Assembly (NCBI RefSeq): GCF_011947285.1
Contig: NZ_JAAOZT010000006.1
Coordinates: forward strand, 496,001 to 560,000
DNA: 64,000 nt
Direction of reading: 5' to 3'
From: Glaciimonas immobilis
GTDB lineage: Bacteria > Pseudomonadota > Gammaproteobacteria > Burkholderiales > Burkholderiaceae_D
The position numbers and the translations under genes were made by a program. Each line of letters opens with the position of its first letter. Within the stretch, counting starts at the first letter, position 1. A model generated the notes under the pieces. The model was given only the letters and a program-made list of their open reading frames with translations. It was not told where the DNA came from and made no database searches. Positions 18,772-28,083 of the stretch are shown piece after piece.

Positions 18772-21036
18772 ATGGTCGCCATTGCCTCAACCCAAGACGC
18801 CGCTCAGGTCCAGCTTTGCGCTGGGCTGAGTGACGACGACAGCGCGCGCGTATTAAAGGCGCTGGCGTTTGTCACGCCTTTGTATGAAGGTAACGTCATC
18901 ACGACCGGTCAGACCGCCTTGGAATTCTCCCAAAGTGTTGCCAACATTTTAGCGATCCTCAATACCGATGTTGAAACCCGCATCGCTGGTCTGATATTTG
19001 AACTACCGCTGGTTGATCCCGCTAATCTAGCAACGATAGAACCGTTATTTGGTAAAGAAATCCACGAATTAGTTATTGGTGTGCGTCAATTAATGCGCCT
19101 GCACGGGTTCACTTTTACCTTGCCACAAGAGGTCATGCGCGGCAAGAACGCTGCACAACAAGCCGCTACTCAAGTAGAAACGTTGCGCAAAATGTTGTTG
19201 GCGATGGCCAGCGACATGCGCGTGGTGTTAGTGCGGTTAGCATCGCGCCTGGCTGCGTTACGTTATTTTGCAGAGCAAAAGCTGGAGAACGACTTAACCT
19301 GCCAGTATGCCCGTGAAACCCTGGATCTTTACGCCCCCTTAGCCAACCGTCTGGGTGTCTGGCAATTGAAGTGGGAGCTGGAAGATCTCTCGTTTCGCTT
19401 CATTGATCCGGTCACCTACAAGCGCATCGCAAGGATGCTGGAAGAGCGCCGTATAGAGCGTGAAAGCTTTGTTGAGGTTGCGATCACCCGTTTGCGGAGC
19501 GAACTGGCCGACGCTGGTATCAAGGCAGAGGTATCCGGACGACCAAAACATATCTATAGTATCTGGCACAAAATGCGCGGCAAGGAGCTCGACTTTTCTG
19601 AGCTTTACGACGTGCGCGCGTTTCGTGTCATCGTTGAAGATGTCAAGACTTGCTACACGGTATTGGGGATCGTTCACAATATATGGGAGCCGATTTCGAA
19701 AGAGTTCGACGACTATATTTCGCGCCCCAAGCCAAACGGCTATCAGTCATTGCATACAGTGGTGATGGCGGAGGATGAGCGCGCGCTGGAGGTGCAAATT
19801 CGCACTAACGACATGCACCATTTTGCGGAATACGGCGTCGCCGCACATTGGCGCTACAAAGAGGCGGGCGGGTCAAACTTTTCCGCCCAAAAATATGATG
19901 AAAAAATTGCGTGGCTTCGGCAGTTGCTAGCCTGGAAAAGCGAAGTAGCAGACGCCGTTGCCGGGCACGAAGATAGCCGTCGCGAATGGCTGGAAAAGTT
20001 GAAATCAGCGACGCTGGATGAGCATATTTATATATTGACGCCGCAAGCACGCGTGATCGAATTGCCAAACGGTGCAACGCCCATTGACTTCGCCTACCAC
20101 CTGCACACAGACGTCGGACACCACTGTCGCGGCGCGCGGGTGGACGGCGTGATGGTGCCGCTGAATACGGTGCTCAAAAATGGTCAGACCGTTGAGATCA
20201 TCACGGCTAAAACTGGCGCATTAAATGCTGGGCCATCACGGGACTGGTTGACGCCCGGCTATGCTATCAGCACGCGCACGCGTTCCAAAGTACGCGCATG
20301 GTTCAATGCAATTGAACAGCAAGAAACGCTGTCGACCGGTCGCGGGCTTCTTGATAAAACGCTCCAACGCGAAGGTAAGACAGCGGTCAATCTTGAAGAG
20401 TTGGCGCGCAAATTAGGTTTTTCCAAACTGGAAGAATTGTTGTTAGCGTTGGGTAAGGACGAATTCAGCTTACGGCATGTAGAACAAGGGCTGCACGATG
20501 AAGAAGCCGTTAAATCAGCGCCCGGTGATACCCAGCAAGAAGAAGCCGCTATCACCCGTAAGAGTCGCCCATCCAGTGTAGAGCATGGCGGTAAGACGGG
20601 CGTTCTGGTGGTCGGTACAGATGGTTTAATGACGCAACTGGCCAAATGTTGCAAGCCTGCGCCACCGGACCCGATCGTCGGTTTTATCACCCGGGGTAAA
20701 GGCGTTTCCATACATCGCGAAAGCTGCAAAAACTTCGCTGAAATGCGCATCAAAGCACCCGAGCGCGTCATTCAGACTACTTGGGGCGCTCCAGCCATTG
20801 AGACTGTGTACCCGGTCGATATTTTTGTGTTGGCTAGTGATCGCCAAGGACTGCTGCGTGATATTTCTGAAATTTTTCTACGCGAAAAAATTAATGTAAT
20901 CGGGGTCAGTACGCAAAGCGCTAAAGCCCACGCGAGAATGGCATTTACGGCTGAAATTGCCTCCACTGCGCAATTGCAAAAGGCGTTGACGGTGATACGT
21001 GAAGTCACTGGGGTTTTGGAAGCCAAGCGACAATAA
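18772..21036 (+). CDS. relA: GTP pyrophosphokinase RelA (synthetase-only)
   Basis: RelA makes (p)ppGpp on starved ribosomes. The 754-residue protein has, in order, a degenerate N-terminal HD domain (about residues 40-170), the synthetase domain, a TGS domain (HIYILTPQARVIELPNGATP), the CCKPAPPDPIVGFITRGKGV zinc-finger-like region and a C-terminal ACT domain. In the HD region, where bifunctional enzymes have an HD metal site, it reads AGLIFELPLVDP, so hydrolase activity is not expected. The synthetase has ISKEFDDYISRPKPNGYQS with the acidic ExDD signature of monofunctional RelA. It starts 7 bases after the RidA-family gene. Confidence 0.95.
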   Translation: MVAIASTQDAAQVQLCAGLSDDDSARVLKALAFVTPLYEGNVITTGQTALEFSQSVANILAILNTDVETRIAGLIFELPLVDPANLATIEPLFGKEIHELVIGVRQLMRLHGFTFTLPQEVMRGKNAAQQAATQVETLRKMLLAMASDMRVVLVRLASRLAALRYFAEQKLENDLTCQYARETLDLYAPLANRLGVWQLKWELEDLSFRFIDPVTYKRIARMLEERRIERESFVEVAITRLRSELADAGIKAEVSGRPKHIYSIWHKMRGKELDFSELYDVRAFRVIVEDVKTCYTVLGIVHNIWEPISKEFDDYISRPKPNGYQSLHTVVMAEDERALEVQIRTNDMHHFAEYGVAAHWRYKEAGGSNFSAQKYDEKIAWLRQLLAWKSEVADAVAGHEDSRREWLEKLKSATLDEHIYILTPQARVIELPNGATPIDFAYHLHTDVGHHCRGARVDGVMVPLNTVLKNGQTVEIITAKTGALNAGPSRDWLTPGYAISTRTRSKVRAWFNAIEQQETLSTGRGLLDKTLQREGKTAVNLEELARKLGFSKLEELLLALGKDEFSLRHVEQGLHDEEAVKSAPGDTQQEEAAITRKSRPSSVEHGGKTGVLVVGTDGLMTQLAKCCKPAPPDPIVGFITRGKGVSIHRESCKNFAEMRIKAPERVIQTTWGAPAIETVYPVDIFVLASDRQGLLRDISEIFLREKINVIGVSTQSAKAHARMAFTAEIASTAQLQKALTVIREVTGVLEAKRQ

Positions 21037-21175
21037 AGTGCGGCAACACGCAACGGTACAGTGCATGCCAATGCTGTTGCGTACTATGATTTGTGCGATA
21101 ATTTACGTCTTCGGCAACTCATCAGAACCATACCGAGAAATTTTTCGATGCCGACAGATACATAAACTGCCAAAC

Positions 21176-21250
21176 GGAAGGTTAGCTCAGGGGTAGAGCA
21201 TCGCACTCACACTGCGAGGGTCGCAAGTTCGAAACTTGCACTTTCCACCA
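21176..21250 (+). tRNA. tRNA-Val (CAC)
   Basis: The 75-base sequence folds as a tRNA: acceptor GGAAGGT with ACTTTCC (one G-T wobble), D stem GCTC/GAGC, anticodon stem TCGCA/TGCGA around CTCACAC, and T arm GCAAG-TTCGAAA-CTTGC. The anticodon CAC is at 21208-21210 and reads GTG (Val). The 3' CCA is encoded. An integrase remnant lies just downstream, so the tRNA 3' end was probably an integration site. Confidence 0.93.
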
Positions 21251-21264
21251 GAATTTTTCAATAA

Positions 21265-21293
21265 ATCAAGGACTTAACCTATAACTCCTTGAT
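21265..21293. repeat. 8-bp inverted repeat just after tRNA-Val
   Basis: ATCAAGGA (21265-21272) and TCCTTGAT (21286-21293) flank 13 bases, 14 bases past the tRNA. It could be part of the tRNA terminator or of an old integrase attachment region. There is no clear T run. Confidence 0.4.
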
Positions 21294-21340
21294 CTCTAAC
21301 GTCATGTAGCAGTGATTTGGCAGTAAATTTTTTTAACTCG

Positions 21341-21535
21341 CTACAGTTTGTCTACGTCAATGCCGTTTTCAATCCATTTTTCATAATGCTTCGTAATCAT
21401 CGTCGTGTCCACGTGCGCCATTTGCGTTGCAACGTACAGTGGGTTCGCGCCCAGCATCAACAAGCTTGAGGCGAATGTGTGCCGGGTGGGTTTGCGGTAT
21501 CGCACGTCCCCTCTTAGTCGCCACATCAATGCCAT
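21341..21535 (-). pseudogene. Tyrosine recombinase (phage integrase) C-terminal remnant
   Basis: About 64 codons encode the end of a tyrosine recombinase catalytic domain: the second Arg in RKPTRHTFASSLLMLGANP, then MAHVDTTMITKHYEKWIENG with the His and the nucleophile Tyr. Everything before this is missing; the frame runs directly into the 3' end of a cupin gene. The C-terminal end faces tRNA-Val(CAC) about 90 bases away, the usual place for an island or prophage integrase. It is too short to be active. Confidence 0.8.
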
Positions 21536-21546
21536 AGTCGCCGTTG

Positions 21547-21963
21547 TTACACTTCGTTAGACGAATCGTACGGTAAAACTTGCTCGTGTTCATCGGGCTG
21601 GTTGCGCGCGACGATCGCTCTCGCGGGTATCGTCGCACTCAAGTTGAATGGTTGGTGTGGCACGCCTGGGGGAATAAACAGAAAGTCACCTGCTTCGGTT
21701 ATGACCGACTGGCATAGTCCGGGTCCATATCGTGTCTCGACACTCCCCTCCAGCACGTAGATTCCTGTCTCGTAGCCGCAGTGCACGTGAGGTGCGGCGT
21801 GGCCCCCTGGCGGTACGACGACGAGGTACATCGATAAGGCTTTAGCTCCAGCGGTGATTGCTGAAATGCCCACGAAGTAGGGCAAGCGTTGGCTCGTTGC
21901 AATTTCCCGATTGGGGTGCACCGTGACCAGAATCGCTTCCGCATCAGTTAAGCCGTCCTGCAT
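21547..21963 (-). CDS. Cupin domain protein
   Basis: This 138-residue single-domain cupin has both metal-binding motifs: GGHAAPHVHCGYETGIYVLE-like motif 1 (His, His, Glu visible) and FIPPGVPHQPFNLS for motif 2. The start at 21963 is chosen because GGGAGGAG lies about 6 bases upstream on the minus strand; the upstream extension to 22008 lacks such a site. Cupins of this size bind small ligands or isomerise sugars, and no substrate can be named. It lies between the integrase remnant and a long spacer, so it may be island cargo. Confidence 0.75.
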   Translation of the reverse strand: MQDGLTDAEAILVTVHPNREIATSQRLPYFVGISAITAGAKALSMYLVVVPPGGHAAPHVHCGYETGIYVLEGSVETRYGPGLCQSVITEAGDFLFIPPGVPHQPFNLSATIPARAIVARNQPDEHEQVLPYDSSNEV

Positions 21964-22636
21964 GTGTGCTCCTCCCGAATTCCGAGTAGACGCTGCCCTT
22001 GAACTCACTCCGCTTCAACGCTTAATGAGGCGTTTCGAAACCCTGACTGCCTGATGTGAAATTGTACACCGAACGGTTTGCACGGCCTCGGATGGGAGCC
22101 TTTTGCTTAGCACTTTGTACAGCACACCACTCGTGGTTCGTAGACGAAAGCAATTTCTTCCAAGTTTTTCACCCTACTTTTATAAGATAAGCTTCATGCG
22201 TTGGGACTGTTAAAAAGGCTGGGGATTTAGGTCGTCACTCGGCGCAGGGGCCTCAAAAATTGCGTTATATGTTCTGAAAACCTTACTGTTTTTAACAGTC
22301 TCTTTATCATGCGGAATGACAATGCCGATCGAGTAATTGAGAGTTGTTCGCCATTCTGGCTTAGTAGTTAAGCTGTCGTGCTATAAAAAATAGTGCGCTT
22401 ACAGTCGCATAGCCAATCAAAAAAGTTCTCGCAAATCGCATAGCCTAACAATTATTCATGACATAGATATAACAAGCAGTGCTATTTAAAAAAATGAAAC
22501 ATTTTATCAATCCGGATTTCTATTTCCCTTGATTTCGCTACTTTTTTGCCGGATATTACCCCGTTATGCACTTTAGTGTACCAATCACACTTAGCAGAAA
22601 TGTTCCAAACACATTTTCGCGCCCGGGAGAACCACA
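21964..22636. other. Spacer without a recognisable gene
   Basis: This 673-base AT-rich region holds no coding frame that I can support. It contains a 96-base element bounded by 12-base inverted repeats (listed separately) and presumably the divergent promoters of the cupin and phosphatase genes. No promoter stands out. Confidence 0.5.
22205..22300. repeat. 96-bp segment bounded by perfect 12-bp inverted repeats (MITE-like)
   Basis: GACTGTTAAAAA (22205-22216) recurs as its exact complement TTTTTAACAGTC (22289-22300) with 72 bases between. The size and terminal inverted repeats resemble a miniature inverted-repeat element. No clear target-site duplication flanks it, so it could also be a long-range RNA or operator structure. 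Confidence 0.4.
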
Positions 22637-24487
22637 ATGAGGTTTCGAATTAAACAGCTGTTAAAAATTGTTCTTGGCATTAGTATCATCGTCGCTACAA
22701 ACGGGGCACAAGCCGCCGACAAAGCACACAATGTGATTTTATTTGTGCCGGATGGACTGCGGGCGCAGATGGTCCGACCAGATACGGCGCCGACTATGTC
22801 AAGCCTACGTGATGCTGGGGTGAATTTCGCGAACAGTCATTCGTTGTTTCCCACCTTTACGACTTCAAATGCGTCGGCGATGGCAACAGGACATTATTTA
22901 GGAGACACCGGAAACTTCAGTAATACGATCTACACTGGCTACCCGGTACCTGGCGCTGGTGCATCGGTTACGCCCTTCCTGGAAAGCGATCCCGTACTCG
23001 GCGACGTTGATGAACACTTTGCCGGCGACTATCTGAACGCCGAAACAATTTTGAAGGCGGCACGCAAGGCAGGGTTTAATACGGCCTCTATTGGCAAACT
23101 TGGGCCAGTGTTGATTTTTGATCATACAGAGCGTTCAGGACAAAAAACCATTATTGCCGATGATTCAACTGGATCAAAAAATGGAATCCCAATCGCGAAA
23201 TGGGCAGCAGATGGCCTATTGGCCGCCGGGTTGCCATTAACGGCGCCATCGCGTGGAGACAACGGAAAGTCAGGTTCGGCGGTCACGGCAGGAACGCTTT
23301 CTGCAAACGTAGAACAGCAAAAATGGTTTTCCCAGTTATTTACTAAGGTCGTGCTCAAGAAATTCAAGCAAGACCAGAAGCCATTTGTTGCAGTATTCTG
23401 GTCTCGCGATCCCGATGGTACGCAACACAATCAAGGCGATAGTTTAAATAAGTTGGTTCCCGGGATCAACGGACCTACATCACTTACCGCGATCAAGAAT
23501 GCAGATGATAACTTGCGAGAAATACGTGACGCGCTAATTGAATTAGGGTTGGACAAAAACACCGATATTGTGATCTCTGCGGATCATGGTTTTTCAACGA
23601 TCTCAAAGCAAAGTTCTACTAGCTTTGCCGCGAAGGAACGTTACCCGGACGTTCCAGAAGGATTCTTGCCGCCAGGTTTTCTTGCTAAAGATCTTGCCCA
23701 TGCACTTGGTTTCGCCTTGTGGGATCCAGACCAGCAGAATGCTCCGATTCCGACCAATGCTCATTCAAAATTTGCGAATGGCGTGCTCGGTGACAACCCA
23801 GACGTGCCATTAGTGGTCGTGGCCGGGAATGGTGGCTCTGATCTGATTTATTTGCCGTCGACCTCAGGCCAAGCTGATTCGCAAAAATTAGCCGAAAAAG
23901 TAGTACGAGCTTTACTTGCGCAGGATTATGTAAGTGGCGTGTTCGTCGATAGCCGCCTGGGCACATTCCCCGGCACACTAACGCTGAAAGACATTAACCT
24001 ACAAGGTTCAGCGATTACACCGATGCCCGCGATTGCCGTGAATTTCAAATCGTTTTCAACGGGCTGCGATATCGCCAATATCTGTGCGGTAGAAATTGCC
24101 GATACAGGCCTGCAACAGGGACAAGGTATGCATGGCAGCTTCAGTCGAGCTGACACATTCAATTTTAATGCCGGTTATGGACCGGACTTCAAGAAGCAAT
24201 TTGTGGACACTGCACCGGTAAGTAACGCTGATATAGGAAAGACCATTGCCGCAATCCTTAAGTTGAAGATTCCGAATCAAGGAAAACTGGTTGGACGCGT
24301 AGTGACCGAGGCAATGCCCAGCGGAAAAATGCCACGGGTGATTAAAACAACGCGTAGGTCGCTTGCATCGGATGAAGGATTGCGTACGATATTGATGTAT
24401 CAAGAGGTCGGTAAAACTCGATATTTTGATGCTGCCGGTTTTCCTGGCAAGACCGTTGGCCTGGAAGACATCAGTTTCGCTAAATAG
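22637..24487 (+). CDS. Secreted alkaline phosphatase-superfamily phosphodiesterase
   Basis: This 616-residue protein has a signal peptide (cleavage near ANGAQA, about residue 26). The domain belongs to the alkaline phosphatase superfamily (type I phosphodiesterase/nucleotide pyrophosphatase-like). Metal-site motifs in order are VILFVPDGLRAQMV, PTFTTSNASAMATGH with the likely Thr nucleophile, FWSRDPDGTQHNQGD, ISADHGFSTISKQ and GMHGSFSRADTFN. It would release phosphate from organic esters in the periplasm or outside the cell. GGGAGAA before the ATG supports the start. It stands alone after a long spacer. Confidence 0.85.
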   Translation: MRFRIKQLLKIVLGISIIVATNGAQAADKAHNVILFVPDGLRAQMVRPDTAPTMSSLRDAGVNFANSHSLFPTFTTSNASAMATGHYLGDTGNFSNTIYTGYPVPGAGASVTPFLESDPVLGDVDEHFAGDYLNAETILKAARKAGFNTASIGKLGPVLIFDHTERSGQKTIIADDSTGSKNGIPIAKWAADGLLAAGLPLTAPSRGDNGKSGSAVTAGTLSANVEQQKWFSQLFTKVVLKKFKQDQKPFVAVFWSRDPDGTQHNQGDSLNKLVPGINGPTSLTAIKNADDNLREIRDALIELGLDKNTDIVISADHGFSTISKQSSTSFAAKERYPDVPEGFLPPGFLAKDLAHALGFALWDPDQQNAPIPTNAHSKFANGVLGDNPDVPLVVVAGNGGSDLIYLPSTSGQADSQKLAEKVVRALLAQDYVSGVFVDSRLGTFPGTLTLKDINLQGSAITPMPAIAVNFKSFSTGCDIANICAVEIADTGLQQGQGMHGSFSRADTFNFNAGYGPDFKKQFVDTAPVSNADIGKTIAAILKLKIPNQGKLVGRVVTEAMPSGKMPRVIKTTRRSLASDEGLRTILMYQEVGKTRYFDAAGFPGKTVGLEDISFAK

Positions 24488-24591
24488 CCTTAGGCCTGAT
24501 ATTTGGTTACAACCCCGATACTCACGTGATATCCGGGAATACCTGAAGTTTTTTAACGATGCTGATGTTCATGCGTATACGTTCTGCAATA

Positions 24592-24611
24592 AGTGCGGCT
24601 TCCGCCGCACT
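24592..24611 (+). repeat. Perfect 8-bp stem with TTCC loop after the phosphatase gene
   Basis: AGTGCGGC and GCCGCACT flank a 4-base loop, about 105 bases past the phosphatase stop. There is no T run, so any terminator role would be Rho-dependent or as an mRNA 3' stabiliser. Confidence 0.45.
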
Positions 24612-24689
24612 CAGCGCCAGCTGAGTTAACAGCGTTTTCGCTCGTGGCGAATTCGGGCGCTCATGCTTTTAATTTATCGTGGTCCATAA

Positions 24690-24739
24690 AATTGCCCATC
24701 GTTGGTTTTTACCCGTTACGGTATCAAGGATGGGCAATT
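24690..24739. repeat. 11-bp inverted repeat in the phosphatase-cupin spacer
   Basis: AATTGCCCATC (24690-24700) and GATGGGCAATT (24729-24739) are exact complements 28 bases apart, between two convergent genes. The rest of the 352-base spacer (24488-24839) shows nothing else that I can name. Confidence 0.45.
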
Positions 24740-24839
24740 ACATAAATCGTTTTACAGTCTCTTCGTTCATTTAGTTTTAATCCCACAATAATCAACCTGA
24801 AATTGGGTAACTGTTAGCTCAAGCCTGAATGAAAATTTA

Positions 24840-25247
24840 TCAAGTCATTAGGTCAGATATGCTCATTATTGCCACGGTTTTCCCTGTATTTTTTGCTCCT
24901 TCTTTCCCTCCTGCCATACAAGTCCATATTGTGTCTTTCTTCACGAGGAATTCTCCAGCCCCTTGGTCAACGCGCAGTTCGCCTTCCCGCATGTGACAGA
25001 TCATTGCATTTGTCATGGGATGCATCTCGAAGACCGCGCCAGGCTGAAAAGTCATTTCCCGAAGCTGCACTTTAGAATAACCTGGAATCATAGATTTTCC
25101 TTCTCCCAAGGTTTTTAGTGTCACCCCGTCTCCAACTTTTGTTTGTTCTCCTACTGCTGCTATCGCTGCGGTAGGAGAACAAACCACCCACGCCGAAATA
25201 GCCCCAAGTCCCGTCATCAAAGTTTTCCTTTTGGTAAGGTCGGTCAT
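24840..25247 (-). CDS. Exported cupin domain protein
   Basis: This 135-residue protein has a hydrophobic N terminus (MTGLGAISAWVVCSPTAAIA) that looks like a signal peptide. A small cupin barrel follows, with MTFQPGAVFEMHPMTNAMIC and a second strand pair around GEFLVKKDTIWTCMAGGKEG. The second half lacks a clear metal-binding His, so metal binding is doubtful. AAGAGG precedes the ATG. Function is unknown. It lies in the decayed stretch behind tRNA-Val but is itself intact. Confidence 0.65.
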   Translation of the reverse strand: MTDLTKRKTLMTGLGAISAWVVCSPTAAIAAVGEQTKVGDGVTLKTLGEGKSMIPGYSKVQLREMTFQPGAVFEMHPMTNAMICHMREGELRVDQGAGEFLVKKDTIWTCMAGGKEGAKNTGKTVAIMSISDLMT

Positions 25248-25799
25248 TTGATTACCTCTTCTTAATTATTGAATTATTGCCCCTTTACTCCCTGTTCACC
25301 ACGTCAATTAAATGACTTACTCACTTCATCATAAGCACTTAGGCAATAGAAAACAGCCGCGAGAAAGGTAAAAAAGCTGATCTTAATCAATTTACTTTGA
25401 GTTTGAATTCAGGTGCGGACGTCAATGTTACTTTCATTAATGATCGTGCCGCGAGGGCTGCATAGTGGAAACACAAGCGCATGCAGGTCGGCCGCACATC
25501 CGAGCAGTGGAAGCCTCGGATCAAACAACCGGAATTGGCTTAGAACGTTTAAGGGCCAGGGAGGGCGCACTCGCCATTGAAAAATTCCAAAATATTAAGC
25601 CGTGGCGCCGCGACATTTACCCAACGACAATGAGACTTACTTGAGGGTGCCGCAGGACCGGGCTCAGCTTATTGGCCATGGACTAATTGGCCAATATGCC
25701 GACCACCTTCCGCTTCACTCCCAGTCGGTTATGAAGGTGCGCGAGGGCGTCAACAAGGACGGGAATTAATGACCGCTTGGCTTCAAAATCATCGCCAAT
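25248..25799. other. Spacer without a recognisable gene
   Basis: No frame in these 552 bases gives a family that I recognise. Short open stretches on the plus strand (for example AREGALAIEKFQNIKPWR near 25553-25606) look protein-like but are quickly closed by stops. This may be eroded coding DNA. Confidence 0.4.
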
Positions 25800-26345
25800 T
25801 CATTGCGTTTTGGCATACCCAACGTAATAAATCCCAATGACCTTTCCACTTAAGTCCCGTATCGGCTCATAGCCTGTCACATAAGGCTTCCCGAGGATAT
25901 TCGCTTCACCGTAGTATGACTTATCAGAGCGAATGGCCGCGACGGCCTTGCCCTGCGGGTCTAATACGGTGCCGATGGCCCGCGATCCATCATCTTTTTG
26001 CACATTCGTTGCTACACGAACAAAGTCCTCGCCACTCTTAACGAATAACGTCGCAGTGCTGCTTACCTCGTTCTTGACTTCATCAACAACGGCATAGTTG
26101 TTATTCATTTTTTTAGTTCCAAAGTACAATGCGGGGACGGATTTTCCAACAACCATGTCCTCCCCCTCTATCTTTGCCGCCCCTAATTTCTCGGTCTTGG
26201 ACTTCAATGATGCCATTGCTTGTTTTACGCTTTCTAACGACTACCCCTGAGATATAGCAGGGAAAAAAATCAAACATGCCAATGCCCATACCACCTGCGC
26301 AACCGTACGCGCGATGAAACGCTTTTGCGAGTTGTTCGAGTTCAT
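25800..26345 (-). pseudogene. Exported Cache-domain protein interrupted by in-frame TAG
   Basis: The open part (26216 to 25800) encodes a Cache-type sensor domain of about 138 residues: GKSVPALYFGTKKMNNNYAV, TATLFVKSGEDFVRVATNV and GYEPIRDLSGKVIGIYYVGY. Reading the same frame upstream gives an ATG at 26345 and a clear signal peptide (TVAQVVWALACLIFFPAIS), then a TAG at 26243-26241, then SLESVKQA leading into the domain. So the natural gene is an exported Cache_3-Cache_2-like protein of 181 codons broken by a single amber codon. A short product from the Met at 26216 would lack the signal and probably be inactive. Confidence 0.7.
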
Positions 26346-26610
26346 GTCAGCCTTCGATTGCCATCGATTGCTATAGATCGCTATAGATGCTGGAGCCACC
26401 GGGTAGCCGGTTACTCATGCGTCTAATTGTGTTATCGGATGCGGCGCTTTGCCTGTCAATGTCTGCCTTTCTTATGCACTTTCAGGCACGCAAGATTATA
26501 GGTTAGGATTGGTGCATACATGTTCGCCCTTGGTTTTCCAAGCATTTAATCGATAAGAAAGCTGGTGAAAATTGTAGCCATATGTCGGAGTGTCTATGAG
26601 GTGTTCACCT

Positions 26611-26920
26611 CTAGCGCTGATGGAATATGCTGGCCGGCCAATCGGTCACGTTTACGTGCCACGTGCCGCGGTAAACCACCGGACCTTGCAATAGATTTTC
26701 CGACTCTATACTTGGAAACCCTTGCTGAATATGCTTCGCATGCTTCAAGTGCGCATCATTCGCTGAACCAACTTTCTTTCGCAGGTGCGCCAAATCAGCT
26801 TTTCTTACTCTCGGTACCAAGGTCTTGTCGATTGCGTCCAGGACAGCCTGAAGATAAATTTTTATTATCGACGTAAGCCTTATCAAACTCCGCTCCCTTA
26901 AGTCCCATTCCGGTCCAATA
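26611..26920 (-). pseudogene. DUF4142-like protein remnant (frameshifted, N terminus lost)
   Basis: Two overlapping minus-strand frames join into a DUF4142-like C-terminal half. GLKGAEFDKAYVD is read in one frame (down to about 26869). QAVLDAIDKTLVPRVRKADL and then AHLKHAKHIQQGF follow in another frame from about 26850. The pattern FDKAYV followed by helices ending in HLKHAKHIQ is typical of this exported, four-helix family. The first half of the gene is missing. The remnant begins directly after the decayed methyltransferase. Confidence 0.55.
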
Positions 26921-26922
26921 TT

Positions 26923-27738
26923 TTATTTGGGTAAGAGACCGGCAAACAATATGCGGCCCGCCAGAAATCGGCCGATTGGTTTTAAGAGCCACATTAGCAG
27001 CCGGTCGATTTTGGCTAAGGCCACATGGCGCTCAGGCACAATACGCGTAATGCAAAAATTAAAGTGTTTGAACATCGTAAATTTCGCAACTGGCGCGGTG
27101 ATCAGTAAAATATCCCTTTCACTCAACTTGCGCTCGTCAACAGTGATGTAGGGATTTGGCTTGCCATATATGAATTTTTGCACCTTTGGATACAGGCATT
27201 CGACTAGTCTGGACTTTCGTATTAAATTTGGTGAAAGTGTGCGAATAGATTTCGTCCACAATTAACATCGCGCCAGACTTAGCCACACGATTGATTTCTC
27301 GTATTGCCAGCGGTATATCCACATGATGCAGAATATTGGGGGCTACAACATAATCGAAAAAATTATCGTCGTAGCTCAACTCCTCGGCAGGCATTTGAGC
27401 AAAGTGAACCCTTATGCCTTCACGGGCCGCCAATTGCCGTGCGATGTTCAAGCATTCGGGGCTAAGGTCAAATGCGTATACTTCGGCACCGAGCATGGCA
27501 ATGCGAAGTGCATCTTCGCCAAAACCGCACCCCACTATCAGCACTCGCTTACCTCTAAAATCGAGCGTCATCAGATAGTCGTACATTTGCCAGTAAGTAT
27601 TCCACCATCGCCGAGTCGGATTTTTTGGAACGTCCAGTGAGAACAGCTAAGACATTATGTTCTCGTTTTCTCTTGCATGAGCGCGATGGTACTCAAGTTC
27701 GTTTTTTGACGTTCGGTCAGCGCTGTAAGATTTTTCAT
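26923..27738 (-). pseudogene. Class I SAM-dependent methyltransferase, decayed
   Basis: The core frame (27586-27137) has the SAM-binding motif RVLIVGCGFGEDALRIAMLG, the acidic FDLSPECLNIA and NILHHVDIPLAIREINRVAK. Three defects are visible. Upstream in the same frame a TAG (27649-27647) separates ARENENIMS from LFSLDVPKNP. The start MKNLTALTERQ (ATG at 27738) is joined to the KNELEYHRA frame only if one A is restored in the A6 run near 27705. The C-terminal KSRLVECLYPKVQKFIYGKP continues in a different frame after about 27230. Such enzymes often modify sugars or lipids; the target here is unknown. Confidence 0.75.
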
Positions 27739-28083
27739 GTACGGCTCCAACCTAGCTTGTGATTAATTAACCCCCTAATCCGAACAGCGCTTAAATAAAA
27801 TCGCCAGAAAGGCCCGCCTTATATTGTTATGACCATTTTTGGCAAAGTAGTTCACAACGGACTCAATTCGGAGGGTTGACATTAATCTAGTGTCGTTGGA
27901 TGAGCATGCTCGCTGCCAAAGATTTCATTGGATTTGACTCCGTTATATAAGGCGAGGAACGCCAGAAAAAATGATGCAAGCAACGATGCTAAGCGCAAAG
28001 ATGTTGGCTTGACGGATTGAAAATACTGCTCTTCACGCAGTGTACTTTCCTATTCATAATTGCCTTACAGGGAATTTATTTCG
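27739..28083. other. Spacer without a recognisable gene
   Basis: No supported coding frame, RNA gene or repeat is seen in these 345 bases. They lie between two decayed minus-strand genes. Confidence 0.5.

Noticed and set aside
25440-25770. Protein-like fragments on the plus strand
   Set aside because: They are short, closed by stops and match no family I know, so no gene is called.
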